This document shows positions 51,154 through 59,783 of a DNA stretch of 64,000 nt, one piece after another (the stretch's first letter is position 1; each line of letters starts with the position of its first letter). A model generated the notes under the pieces. That model did not search any database and had not been told where the DNA came from. It was given only the letters and a program-made list of their open reading frames with translations. The DNA is taken from NCBI RefSeq assembly GCF_019431355.1, contig NZ_CP080269.1, positions 5,017,001 through 5,081,000 on the forward strand, given 5' to 3'. The position numbers were made by a program, and so were the translations under genes. Origin of the DNA: Paenibacillus sp. R14(2021) (lineage in GTDB: Bacteria > Bacillota > Bacilli > Paenibacillales > Paenibacillaceae).

Positions 51154-51441
51154 GCGCAGCGCGGCCATTCGAAAATGAAATTAAGCAGCAATAGCGCAGA
51201 CGCGGCTCTATTTGGAGGCGCGCTTAGATGCTCGGCATTCAAATCGCGTTCAAGGAATTTAGTCCTTTCAAGGGCATATGGCACAGCTCTTGGACAGGCG
51301 GTAAACAGTTCCATAAGGGAAGTTTGTTGTTATTTTACCTAACATCAAAATCGCTGTTCATTGACTTCAATTATGCGTTTTGTGTAAGATAAGGCCGTAA
51401 CTGATCATCATGTTGAACGGAATTTTGAAAGAGGTGCGATT

Positions 51442-51969
51442 TTGTACATCAGAGTGTTACAACCTGACGACACGGAAATTTATTGGCAATTACGATTAAA
51501 AGCAACGAAGGAGAATCCGGAATCGTTCAGTTCATCATTCGAGGAGTTAGTTGATACTCCTAATCTTGTCATTCAGGACCGATTAAAGAGCAGTGATTCC
51601 CAATTCGTTATGGGGGCTTTTGCAGATTCGGGCGAATTAATTGGAATTCTCGGCTTCCAGCAGGAACTGAGCAAAAAATTTCGGCATAAGGGAGTTCTCT
51701 CGGGCATGTATGTCGATCAAGGTTCGCAAGGACAGGGAGTCGGCAGACAATTGCTTTCCCGAATGATCGAGCACATCGAGACCGAAACCGAAATCGAACA
51801 ATTGAATTTAGCCGTTGCTGAACATAACAAGAGCGCAAAGCGACTCTACGAAACGTTTGGGTTTACGACCTATGGACTCGAAATCAATGCGATGAAGCTG
51901 GATGAACATACCTTTGTGAATGGCGAGTATATGGCAAAGCAGCTGGGGAGAAGATGCGTGTTATCCTGA
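51442..51969 (+). CDS. GNAT family N-acetyltransferase (AT-richer than neighbours)
   Basis: 175 residues. The GNAT motif A reads MYVDQGSQGQGVGRQLLSRMIEHI, with the C-terminal motif HNKSAKRLYETFGFTTYG. The TTG start at 51442 follows GAAAGAGGTGCG. The codon use is clearly AT-richer than the flanking genes, pointing to a different origin. A small-molecule or antibiotic acetyltransferase or a ribosomal-protein acetyltransferase are all possible. Confidence 0.8.
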   Translation: MYIRVLQPDDTEIYWQLRLKATKENPESFSSSFEELVDTPNLVIQDRLKSSDSQFVMGAFADSGELIGILGFQQELSKKFRHKGVLSGMYVDQGSQGQGVGRQLLSRMIEHIETETEIEQLNLAVAEHNKSAKRLYETFGFTTYGLEINAMKLDEHTFVNGEYMAKQLGRRCVLS

Positions 51970-52050
51970 GGCATGATATACGAATAGATCCGAGGAAGAA
52001 TGAAGGTCATTATTTCATTGAACTTTTCTTATAGATCGTAAAGGCTGGCG

Positions 52051-52081
52051 AAAGAGCCGAGGAGCTTCCTCTCGGCTCTTT
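52051..52081 (+). terminator. Terminator after the acetyltransferase gene
   Basis: AAAGAGCCGAG (52051-52061) and CTCGGCTCTTT (52071-52081) are exact complements around a 9-base loop, with AT-rich sequence after. Confidence 0.85.
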
Positions 52082-52218
52082 ATTGCGTCCGAATACACGC
52101 AAATGACAAGCATGCTGCTGCCAAAATTGAACGTTGACCTTCCCTGTCGGGCGGGGTTATGCTAACCGTTAGAGCTCCGCGTGAAGGGGCATGAAATTAG
52201 ACGGTTTGAGGTGACGGC

Positions 52219-53400
52219 TTGAACAATTCTTGGCGCAAACAATGGACGACGGACGTTAGATTCAACGTGCTTGCAGGCATGACAGCGACGCTTGCATTGA
52301 TCCCGGATTCGCTGGCGTTTTCGTTTATGGCGGGCGTACCGCCGACGGTAGGCATCTATGCTTCGATTTGCATTCTTCTCGTCATTACGTTTCTCGGCGG
52401 CAGGCCGGGTATGATCTCCGCGGCGGCAGGCTCTATGGCGGTCTTGATGCTGACGCTCGTGAAGGAGCACGGCATCGCCTATCTGTTCGCGGCAACGGTA
52501 CTGACCGGCATTATTCAATATCTGATGGGCGTATTCAGGCTGGGCAAGCTGGTCAATTACGTGCCGAAGCCTGTGCTGACGGGCTTCGTCAATGCGCTTG
52601 CGATTATGATCTTCTTATCGCAGCTGCGGTACTTTAGCCATGCCTCATGGAAGATGTATGTTCTGGTCGGCGCAGCGCTGCTGATTATTTATTTGCTTCC
52701 GCGTTATTTCAAGGCGATCCCGTCTCCGCTGGCGGCGGTTGTCTTGCTTACGGCAGCTGTATGGATGTTCGGCATCGAGGGTGTCAGCCGAATCGGCGAC
52801 ATTGCCGAAATCGATGTTTCCCTGCCGGCCTTCCTGCTGCCTGATGTACCGGTCAGCTGGGAAACGCTCCTTATTATACTGCCGTATTCGCTGTCGCTCG
52901 CCTTGGTGGGCTTCACGGAAACAATGCTGACACAGAATCTGCTCGACGAAACGACGAAGGAGCGTACGGACAAGAACCGTGAAATGCGGGGGCAGGGTAT
53001 TGCGAACGTTATCGCAGGCTTCTTCGGCGGAATGGCCGGATGCGCGCTCGTAGCGGAATCCGTTCTCAATGTGCGGATGGGCGGCCGCAACCGGCTGTCG
53101 ACGCTGGTCGCTGCGCTCTTCTTGCTTCTGCTCGTCGTTGTACTCGGCGATCTGCTGTCGCTTGTCCCCATGGCGGCGCTTGTTGGCATTATGCTGATGG
53201 TATGCGCTGCCATATTTGACTGGAAATCCGTGTTCAAGCTTCGCAAGGTCCCTGTCAGCGAAACGATCGTAATGGTCAGTACGGTTGCGGCGGTAGTCGT
53301 TACGCATGATCTGGCCGTCGGCGTTATTGCCGGCATTGTCGTGAGCGGCATCTTCGTGCTGCTGCAGCGCAAAGCTCGTAGCCGAGCTATCGAAGGGTAG
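52219..53400 (+). CDS. SulP-family anion permease lacking a STAS domain
   Basis: 393 residues, almost all membrane (about 12 hydrophobic segments). Signatures are GMTATLALIPDSLAFSFMAGVPPTVGIYAS near the start, GRPGMISAAAGSMAVLM, and the C-terminal GVSRIGDIAEID...TQNLLDETTKERTDKNREMRGQGIANVIAGFFGGMAGCALVAES. Full SulP transporters carry a C-terminal cytoplasmic STAS domain; this one stops after the last helix (VLLQRKARSRAIEG), so it is a short form. It may carry sulfate, bicarbonate or dicarboxylate. TTG start after TTGAGGTGAC. Confidence 0.82.
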   Translation: MNNSWRKQWTTDVRFNVLAGMTATLALIPDSLAFSFMAGVPPTVGIYASICILLVITFLGGRPGMISAAAGSMAVLMLTLVKEHGIAYLFAATVLTGIIQYLMGVFRLGKLVNYVPKPVLTGFVNALAIMIFLSQLRYFSHASWKMYVLVGAALLIIYLLPRYFKAIPSPLAAVVLLTAAVWMFGIEGVSRIGDIAEIDVSLPAFLLPDVPVSWETLLIILPYSLSLALVGFTETMLTQNLLDETTKERTDKNREMRGQGIANVIAGFFGGMAGCALVAESVLNVRMGGRNRLSTLVAALFLLLLVVVLGDLLSLVPMAALVGIMLMVCAAIFDWKSVFKLRKVPVSETIVMVSTVAAVVVTHDLAVGVIAGIVVSGIFVLLQRKARSRAIEG

Positions 53401-53409
53401 GAGGCGCTG

Positions 53410-54330
53410 ATGCCCAAACAAGGCTTATATGCATCCAAGTGGCGCGAAGACGGGGAATTCAGACCTAGCATTGTGGCGTATTACTATAAACAATGGATCG
53501 ATTTCCAGATGGGCTTTCACACGCATGAAGACGCAACCGAATTTATGTACGTGATGTCTGGGACATGCACGGTCGAGACGGAGAACGGCGTAACCGCGAT
53601 GCGCAAAGGCGACCTTATTATGCTGGATGCGGGGGTTCCGCACCGGCTGCTGGTCGAGAAGGATAACGGCTGCCGGATGCTGAACGTGGAGTTCACCTTT
53701 ACGCCATGCGAGGGAATGTATCCGTCTTTGCGTCAGCTTGCGGCAAGCGACGGCGCATTCGCGGAGTTCCTGGACCGGGAACGCAGCACCATTGTGCTGC
53801 GGGATTCGGCGGACGTCCAGCCGATTCTCCGAAGCCTTGTGCTGGAGATGGATATCGGGGGCGAAGGGAAGACTGTCATGACGAATCTGCTTATCTCCCA
53901 GCTGCTGCTCCGCGTCGCGCGGCTTGCCGCCGAGGAGACCAAGGGCAGCGCCGAACGCCAAATCCACCGCTACGTGCGCATCGCGGCTGAATACATCCAT
54001 CAGCATTACGACTGCGATATCCAGGCCAAGGATGTGGCAGCGGCCGTTAACCTGCATCCGGTTTATCTGCAGCGGATATTCAAAGCTAATATGCATATGT
54101 CCATTACCTCGTATTTAGCTGAGCTGCGCATGGAGAAAGCGAAAATGCTGCTCGTCCAAACGGACGTCCCTATTATCGAAATCGCCGACTATGTGGGACT
54201 TAACAGCCGTCAATATTTCAGCATGCTGTTTAAGAAATTGACGGGCCTGTCGCCTGCCGCCTACCGTAAATCACATGTGTCGATTCAGTCCTACGTTGAA
54301 CAGAAAGTTGAAATAGCTGACATCATGTAA
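53410..54330 (+). CDS. AraC family transcriptional regulator
   Basis: 306 residues. The N-terminal cupin (FMYVMSGTCTVETENGVTAMRKGDLIMLDAGVPHRLLVE) senses a ligand. The C-terminal double HTH (HYDCDIQAKDVAAAVNLHPVYLQRIFKANMHMSITSYLAELRMEKAKMLL, then IIEIADYVGLNSRQYFSMLFKKLTGLSPAAYRKS) binds DNA. The ATG at 53410 follows GGTAGGAGG and starts 9 bases after the SulP gene, so the two may be cotranscribed. The next gene, an alpha-galactosidase, is the likely target. Confidence 0.86.
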   Translation: MPKQGLYASKWREDGEFRPSIVAYYYKQWIDFQMGFHTHEDATEFMYVMSGTCTVETENGVTAMRKGDLIMLDAGVPHRLLVEKDNGCRMLNVEFTFTPCEGMYPSLRQLAASDGAFAEFLDRERSTIVLRDSADVQPILRSLVLEMDIGGEGKTVMTNLLISQLLLRVARLAAEETKGSAERQIHRYVRIAAEYIHQHYDCDIQAKDVAAAVNLHPVYLQRIFKANMHMSITSYLAELRMEKAKMLLVQTDVPIIEIADYVGLNSRQYFSMLFKKLTGLSPAAYRKSHVSIQSYVEQKVEIADIM

Positions 54331-54428
54331 GCGAAGCTGTTGCAAATGTGGAAACGCCTTCTTAAGCCGCCTGTTACAATGAGTGTATGGAACATTACGC
54401 TCTAAATGGCGAAGAGGAGGCTTTTTTC

Positions 54429-55937
54429 ATGTCTTTTAAAGTGGCTTTTGTCGGCGCAGGCAGTATCGGATTCACCCGCGGTCTCATGCGGGATTTGCTT
54501 TCTGTACCGGAATTCAAAAACATTCAAGTTGCATTTACAGACATCAATGCACATAATCTCGACATGGTGACGCAGCTTGTCCAGCGAGATGTCAACGAGA
54601 ACGGTCTGTCGATCCAGATTCAATCGACCACTGACCGCCGCGAAGCTTTGAAGGATGCTCGCTATGTATTTTGCGTTGTACGGATCGGCGGCTTGGAAGC
54701 GTTCCAGCATGACGTAGACATTCCGCTGAAATACGGCGTCGACCAATGCGTCGGCGATACGCTGTGCGCGGGCGGCATCATGTACGGCCAGCGTGGCATC
54801 GCGGAGATGCTTAATATCTGCAAAGATATTCGCGAGGTTGCCGAACCGAATGCGCTCCTGCTCAACTATGCGAACCCGATGGCTATGCTCACTTGGGCAT
54901 GCAACAAGTACGGCGGCGTCCGTACGATCGGACTTTGCCACGGCGTGCAGGGCGGCCACCACCAGATCGCGCGCGCGCTCGGCCTGGAGAAGAAAGAGGT
55001 CGATATCATTTGTGCGGGTATCAATCACCAGACCTGGTATGTCTCCGTGAAGACAAACGGCGTCGATCGTACGGGCGACCTGCTGGAAGCGTTCGAGAAC
55101 CATCCGGAATTTCAGCAAACAGAGAAAGTGCGGATCGATATGCTGCGCCGATTCGGGTACTACTCGACGGAATCGAACGGACATCTCAGCGAATATGTGC
55201 CATGGTATCGCAAGCGTGCGGACGAAATCAAGGATTGGATCGATCTCGGCAGCTGGATCAACGGCGAAACCGGCGGCTACCTGCGCGTCTGCACCGAAGG
55301 GCGCAATTGGTTCGAGACTGATTTCCCGAACTGGCTGAAGGGCGATCCGTTCGTATACGCGGCGGAGAACCGCGGCGAGGAGCACGGCTCCTATATTATT
55401 GAAGGACTAGAGACGGGGCGCGTATACCGCGGGCACTTCAACGTCGTGAACAACGGCGTCATTACGAATCTGCCAGATGACGCGATTATTGAAGCGCCGG
55501 GCTACGTGGACCGCAACGGCATCAACATGCCGGTTGTCGGCGATCTGCCTCTTGGCTGCGCGGCCGTGTGCAATGTCAGCATCTCCGTGCAGCGTTTGGC
55601 GGTGGAAGCTGCCATTAGCGGCAATGACAAGCTGCTTCGGCAAGCGATGATGATGGATCCGCTAGTCGGCGCAGTGTGCAATCCGAAAGAAATTTGGCAA
55701 ATGGTCGACGAAATGCTCGTCGCCGGGGAGCCATGGCTGCCGCAATATGGAGCATCGATCGCAGCGGCGAAGGAACGCCTCGCGGCGGGCAATCTCCTGC
55801 CGACGCGCGAGCATTATCAAGGCGCAGCCCGTCTTAAGACAAAAACGATCGAAGAGCTGTCCATGGAACGCGAAGCGTCCACTCGCAATGCAATGGAGTC
55901 GGACAAAGCGAAGGAACGTCCTGCAGCAGCGCATTAA
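54429..55937 (+). CDS. melA: Alpha-galactosidase / 6-phospho-glycosidase-type GH4 enzyme (MelA-like)
   Basis: 502 residues of the NAD- and Mn-dependent GH4 family, which hydrolyses by transient C3 oxidation. The N-terminal Rossmann motif is VAFVGAGSIGFTRGLM. The metal-binding Cys is in GLCHGVQGG and the His in AGINHQTWYV, the MelA pattern. VDQCVGDTLCAGGIMYG and ENRGEEHGSYIIEG are also family markers. No PTS-type phosphoglycosidase signature is evident, so alpha-galactosidase is preferred. The ATG at 54429 follows GAGGAGG. An AraC gene lies just upstream; no transporter for melibiose is adjacent. Confidence 0.85.
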   Translation: MSFKVAFVGAGSIGFTRGLMRDLLSVPEFKNIQVAFTDINAHNLDMVTQLVQRDVNENGLSIQIQSTTDRREALKDARYVFCVVRIGGLEAFQHDVDIPLKYGVDQCVGDTLCAGGIMYGQRGIAEMLNICKDIREVAEPNALLLNYANPMAMLTWACNKYGGVRTIGLCHGVQGGHHQIARALGLEKKEVDIICAGINHQTWYVSVKTNGVDRTGDLLEAFENHPEFQQTEKVRIDMLRRFGYYSTESNGHLSEYVPWYRKRADEIKDWIDLGSWINGETGGYLRVCTEGRNWFETDFPNWLKGDPFVYAAENRGEEHGSYIIEGLETGRVYRGHFNVVNNGVITNLPDDAIIEAPGYVDRNGINMPVVGDLPLGCAAVCNVSISVQRLAVEAAISGNDKLLRQAMMMDPLVGAVCNPKEIWQMVDEMLVAGEPWLPQYGASIAAAKERLAAGNLLPTREHYQGAARLKTKTIEELSMEREASTRNAMESDKAKERPAAAH

Positions 55938-55947
55938 TGTAAACGAA

Positions 55948-55993
55948 GGGCTCCGGCATGTTGGTGGTTCATCCACCTCCCATGCCGGAGCCC
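55948..55993. terminator. Terminator between melA-like and pirin genes
   Basis: GGGCTCCGGCATG (55948-55960) and CATGCCGGAGCCC (55981-55993) pair exactly, with an inner GGTGG/CCACC pair. It can serve both convergent genes. Confidence 0.9.
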
Positions 55994-56010
55994 TATTTGC
56001 GTGCTGGAAC

Positions 56011-56784
56011 TTAACGTTTCGGGTAAAGCGGGTAGTCGACCGCCGTAGGCACGTCGATAAGAATCATGCGAAGCGGTTCATCCCCGGCAGTGATAACGAC
56101 GTCCTGTACAGAATCGGCACGGACGAGAATGAAATCTTTATGCGCGAATGTCGTTTGATTAGCTGGCAAATCGGAATAGGACCAAGTACCGCCTCCGCGG
56201 ATCGCAAGCGCGGTAAGCGTGCGATCTTTCACAACGGGATGCTGGTAGACTGCGCCAGGCGCAACTTCGACATCCCACATGCGGGCGTCGGCGACGATGC
56301 TGATCGGGGAATTCTCGCCGAGGACGGTTTTCTTCGAATAGCCGCTGCCTTGAACGATCGGGAAGGCTTCATGTTCATATTGGGTATAGGTCGGCTGCCT
56401 TGTGAGTGCCTCCTGAATATTTGGCTCGAACCAGATTTGGAAGCCCTCCATGTCGGGACCGACGAAGCGTTCCTCATGGCTGACGCCGGAGCCTGTTTGC
56501 ATCATTTGCACGCCGCCTGCGCCAACGCTGCTTCTGGTTCCGAGCGTATCGCCGTGCTCGGCTTTGCCGGCGACGACATACGTCATGATTTCGAATGCTT
56601 GATGGGGATGAAGCGGAATGTAGCCTTCTTGCTTCGAATGAGCCCAAGCCCAATAGAATAACGTGCTGACTCGTTTCACTACGGCGCCTTCGCCGGAGAA
56701 ACCGATCGGTTTCTGCTCTGTAATTTTACCGCCGTCAAATGCGCCTTTAGCTTGAAGTGATGGTCCGTAAACTAACGTTTGCAT
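56011..56784 (-). CDS. Pirin family protein
   Basis: 257 residues, the bicupin pirin fold. The metal site in the N-terminal cupin is visible in PLHPHQAFEIMTYVVAGKAEHGDTLG with the further HEERF pair in GSGVSHEERFVG. Pirins are iron-binding cupins; some have quercetinase activity, while their role in Bacillus is linked to stress. The start follows GGAGGGC. It is the last gene of a MarR-DoxX-pirin run. Confidence 0.85.
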   Translation of the reverse strand: MQTLVYGPSLQAKGAFDGGKITEQKPIGFSGEGAVVKRVSTLFYWAWAHSKQEGYIPLHPHQAFEIMTYVVAGKAEHGDTLGTRSSVGAGGVQMMQTGSGVSHEERFVGPDMEGFQIWFEPNIQEALTRQPTYTQYEHEAFPIVQGSGYSKKTVLGENSPISIVADARMWDVEVAPGAVYQHPVVKDRTLTALAIRGGGTWSYSDLPANQTTFAHKDFILVRADSVQDVVITAGDEPLRMILIDVPTAVDYPLYPKR

Positions 56785-56846
56785 AATAAATGCCCTCCAT
56801 ATAAATGAGATAGATACAATTAAAATCGAATGAGATAAATGTGAGA

Positions 56847-57239
56847 TTATCGGCCAAGCGCATATTCACCGGGGCCGACCAAAGCAAGGCCGACCGCGAC
56901 TGCGATAAGAATGAGATTGTATTCCATGCCGTTCTTTGTGATCCAGAATCCATGCCTGAAATGGACAGAAGCGATGGAGCCAATCATCGTGAGGACAATA
57001 ATCGCCGCAGCTACCGGCATCCAAAGACCTAGTGCGAAGAGAAGGCCGCCGGTCAGCTCCGCCAAGCCAGCGAGAAGCGCGATTATAATGCCCGGCCTCA
57101 AGCCGATAGAAGCCATCCAGCTGCCTGTGCTCTTCAGTCCGTAACCGCCGAACCAGCCGAACAGCTTCTGTGAACCGTGGGCTGCCAAAGTCAATCCGAC
57201 GACCAACCGAATCAGTAACAACCCAAGTGCGATGCTCAT
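56847..57239 (-). CDS. DoxX family membrane protein
   Basis: 130 residues with four hydrophobic segments and the DoxX pattern: LIRLVVGLTLAAHGSQKLFGWFGGYGLK, then GLAELTGGLLFALGLWMPVAAA, and a C-terminal YNLILIAVAVGLALVGPGEYALGR. The family is linked to quinone and thiol stress; MhqP and CatD of B. subtilis are relatives under MarR-type regulators. AAGGAGG precedes the ATG. It lies between the MarR gene and the pirin gene. Confidence 0.85.
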   Translation of the reverse strand: MSIALGLLLIRLVVGLTLAAHGSQKLFGWFGGYGLKSTGSWMASIGLRPGIIIALLAGLAELTGGLLFALGLWMPVAAAIIVLTMIGSIASVHFRHGFWITKNGMEYNLILIAVAVGLALVGPGEYALGR

Positions 57240-57278
57240 GTCAGCCTCCTTCGGATAGTGAATGTTGCTCTCGGCTGC

Positions 57279-57731
57279 CTACGTGAAGCTGGTCTGCGCC
57301 GCAATGCCGAGCTTCTTAAGCAGTTTAATTGCTTGCTCGCGCTCTTCCTCCGTCAGCCCGCTGACCGCTTTGGATATGGCCTCCGCATGAGGCGGGAAAA
57401 TATCATTCAGCAGCTGTCTGCCGCGTTCCGTAATTTCTGCGAAAATAACACGACGGTCCGTCGAGCTGGCTTTGCGCTGCGCTAAGCCTTTGTCGGCCAG
57501 TTTGTCGATGACATAGGTAATGTTTCCGCTCGTCATCAGAATTTTTTCCCCGATCTGCTGAAGAGGCTGTTCGCCCTTATGATAGAGAAGCTCCAGCACG
57601 CCGAATTCCGTCGGGTTCAGACCGGACCTGCGAATATCCTTTTGCACGTGAGCCGTTACCCATTGATGCGCCCGGGAAAGCGTGATAAAGAGTTGAAGAT
57701 CGTTTGGGGAAGATTTTGTTTCAGAACTCAT
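57279..57731 (-). CDS. MarR family transcriptional regulator
   Basis: 150 residues with the winged helix domain (LNPTEFGVLELLYHKGEQPLQQIGEKILMTSGNITYVIDKLADKGLAQRKASSTDRRVIFAEITERGRQLL). The ATG at 57731 follows GAGGTGAG; the GTG at 57740 overlaps that site. It heads the operon and is probably its own repressor, because a palindrome overlaps the promoter -10 upstream. By similarity of context to MhqR/YodB of B. subtilis it may respond to quinones or thiol-reactive compounds; inferred. Confidence 0.88.
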   Translation of the reverse strand: MSSETKSSPNDLQLFITLSRAHQWVTAHVQKDIRRSGLNPTEFGVLELLYHKGEQPLQQIGEKILMTSGNITYVIDKLADKGLAQRKASSTDRRVIFAEITERGRQLLNDIFPPHAEAISKAVSGLTEEEREQAIKLLKKLGIAAQTSFT

Positions 57732-57787
57732 TGAACTCACCTCGCTAAAGGAACTATATATAGGATGTGCATTTCATCTTTTTTAAA

Positions 57788-57827
57788 ATCTTAATTTAAA
57801 GATATATGATATTAAGGTAAGTGTCAA
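57788..57827 (-). promoter_or_regulatory. Promoter of the MarR-DoxX-pirin operon with overlapping operator
   Basis: On the minus strand TTGACA (plus 57822-57827) and TATCTT (plus 57799-57804) are spaced 17. The palindrome ATCT-N8-AGAT (57788-57803) covers the -10. The half-site spacing resembles the MhqR box of B. subtilis as I remember it. Repression by the MarR protein encoded first in the operon is likely. Confidence 0.65.
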
Positions 57828-57951
57828 GTGAAGCTTTAAGATAAAAATGCAGACCTCGCTTCACCGCAAACAAGCTGCGATAATGGAAGTCTGCCCGAAT
57901 GGATGTACGGATTATTCCTTTGCGGGTGACGACGGCGTCGTCGAACCAGTG

Positions 57952-58944
57952 TCAATAAATACGATGCACGATTTCCTCAAAATCCGGCTCATCCATATGC
58001 ACGTCCTCAATTTCGCCCAGCTGCTCCAGCAGACGAAGCGCCTCCATAGCACTTAGCTGGTCGCGGTTGCAGGCAGCCGTCAGAATCCGCTCTTCCGTCT
58101 GCGTCAGCTGCAGATGCTCGGATATTCCCGATGCTCCCATGGATCCGAGCAAGGCTTCTGAATGAATGGGATAGCGGTATGTAACGCGAATCAAGGTAGG
58201 AAGTCCAATGCGGCGCCGCAGCTCGTCAATGGTTCCGTCAAAGCCTAGCCGACCGTTGTTGATAACGATGACCCGGCCGCACAGTTGTTCGATGTCGTCC
58301 ATATCATGCGTCGTGAGCAGAATGGTTTTGTCAAGTTCCTTGTTGATGGAGCGAAGGAACTCCCGGATGCTGCGTTTTGCTACAACGTCCAGTCCGATCG
58401 TCGGTTCGTCGAGGAACAAAATTTCGGGATCATGCAGCAGCGCCGCCGCGATGTCTGCGCGCATCCGCTGACCGAGGGACAGCTTCCGGACAGCGGTATC
58501 CATGAACGGGCCAAGCTCGAGCAGCTCGCTGAGCTGGGCAACCCGTGCTGCTTTGGCTTGCTCGCTTATGCCATACATCGCCGCGAGAATATCGAAGGAA
58601 TCCCGCACGGGCAAATCCCACCAAAGCTGCGTACGCTGTCCGAAGAGGACCCCAAGCCTTCGCGCAACCTGCTTGCGCTCGCGGTGCGGGCTGAGCCCGT
58701 CGATTTGGACTTGCCCGGCTGTCGGATGAAGGATGCCGGAGAGCATTTTGATCGTTGTCGATTTGCCTGCCCCGTTCGGGCCGATATAGCCTACGAATTC
58801 GCCGCGTTCGATAGTGAAGTTGATGTCGGAGACGGCATCTTTAATGCGGTAATCCCTTGATAATAAGGTGCGTATGCCCTTGAAGGCACCTTCCTTGGCT
58901 GCCGCTGATTTGAATTGCTTCGTAAGATGCTGTACATGAATCAT
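57952..58944 (-). CDS. ABC transporter ATP-binding protein (ABC-2 exporter)
   Basis: 330 residues. Walker A GPNGAGKSTTIKML, signature LSLGQRMRADIAAALL, Walker B EILFLDEPTIGLDVVAKR, switch His in LTTHDMDDIEQ. It is the last gene of an operon with two different ABC-2 permeases upstream. GGAG lies about 13 bases before the ATG, so initiation may be weak or coupled. Family members export drugs, peptides or lipids. Confidence 0.87.
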   Translation of the reverse strand: MIHVQHLTKQFKSAAAKEGAFKGIRTLLSRDYRIKDAVSDINFTIERGEFVGYIGPNGAGKSTTIKMLSGILHPTAGQVQIDGLSPHRERKQVARRLGVLFGQRTQLWWDLPVRDSFDILAAMYGISEQAKAARVAQLSELLELGPFMDTAVRKLSLGQRMRADIAAALLHDPEILFLDEPTIGLDVVAKRSIREFLRSINKELDKTILLTTHDMDDIEQLCGRVIVINNGRLGFDGTIDELRRRIGLPTLIRVTYRYPIHSEALLGSMGASGISEHLQLTQTEERILTAACNRDQLSAMEALRLLEQLGEIEDVHMDEPDFEEIVHRIY

Positions 58945-58991
58945 TCTCTAGTCTTTGCTCCTTCCAGTTGAGGCTGTATCCGAAGCGTGCT

Positions 58992-59783
58992 TCAGCTCCC
59001 GGTGCTCTGATATTTGGTAAGGCCGCGTTTCCAGAGCACAAGACCTGCTGCGAATAACAGGCATGCTGCCGCGGCGGAGGCGATGATGAGCCAGACGCTG
59101 CCATGTCCCCGCAAAATATAAAGCGACGGCACGTAATTGGCATAAGCGACCGGAATGGCTGATAGGAGCATGCCCTGCATCCATTTTGGGTAGATCGACA
59201 GCGGATACTGCGCCGCCGTACGGGCTGCATCTTCCGTAATGGTTTGCAGCTCCTCAATGCGCGTCATCCAGAAGCCGACGGAAGCGGTCAATAGACCAAT
59301 GGCAAACAAGAGCAGGGAACCGAAAATGATCACGATCAGCGTATAAGGGATGGCGGTCCATGACAGCTGGCCGTTTAGGAACATAGCTCGCATGCAGAGA
59401 ATAAGAACGACACCGCCCTGTATGAGTTCGCCGATACGAAATGATACATTTTGTGACATGAGCCCAAGCAGGATCGGAACCGGACGAAGCAGCAGATTAT
59501 CGAGCTCGCCGCTGACCAAGTACTTCTCCAGATGGTGAACGTCGGAGGCAACGGTTCGGTAGATGGCTTTGGACAATGTCAGAACGGCATACAAATATCC
59601 AGCCTCGGACAGGCTCCAGCCCTTGATATGGCCGAACTTCAGCAATACGGCTGCGAGCATGGCGAATTCTACGATGTTGATAACGGCTGCCATGATGGTC
59701 GAGAACCAGAAGTTGAATTTGTACTGCATTCGGCTGCGCAGGCTTGCTGCAACGAGCAGTTTGTACATGCGAAGCTCATTCAT
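58992..59783 (-). CDS. ABC-2 family permease (DUF990-like)
   Basis: 263 residues from the ATG at 59783, which overlaps the TGA of the upstream permease (ATGA) and follows GGAGG. About six hydrophobic segments; YLVSGELDNLLLRPVPILLGLMSQNVSFRIGE resembles the ABC-2 membrane family 6. It forms an exporter channel with the neighbouring permease, probably a heterodimer. Confidence 0.82.
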   Translation of the reverse strand: MNELRMYKLLVAASLRSRMQYKFNFWFSTIMAAVINIVEFAMLAAVLLKFGHIKGWSLSEAGYLYAVLTLSKAIYRTVASDVHHLEKYLVSGELDNLLLRPVPILLGLMSQNVSFRIGELIQGGVVLILCMRAMFLNGQLSWTAIPYTLIVIIFGSLLLFAIGLLTASVGFWMTRIEELQTITEDAARTAAQYPLSIYPKWMQGMLLSAIPVAYANYVPSLYILRGHGSVWLIIASAAAACLLFAAGLVLWKRGLTKYQSTGS

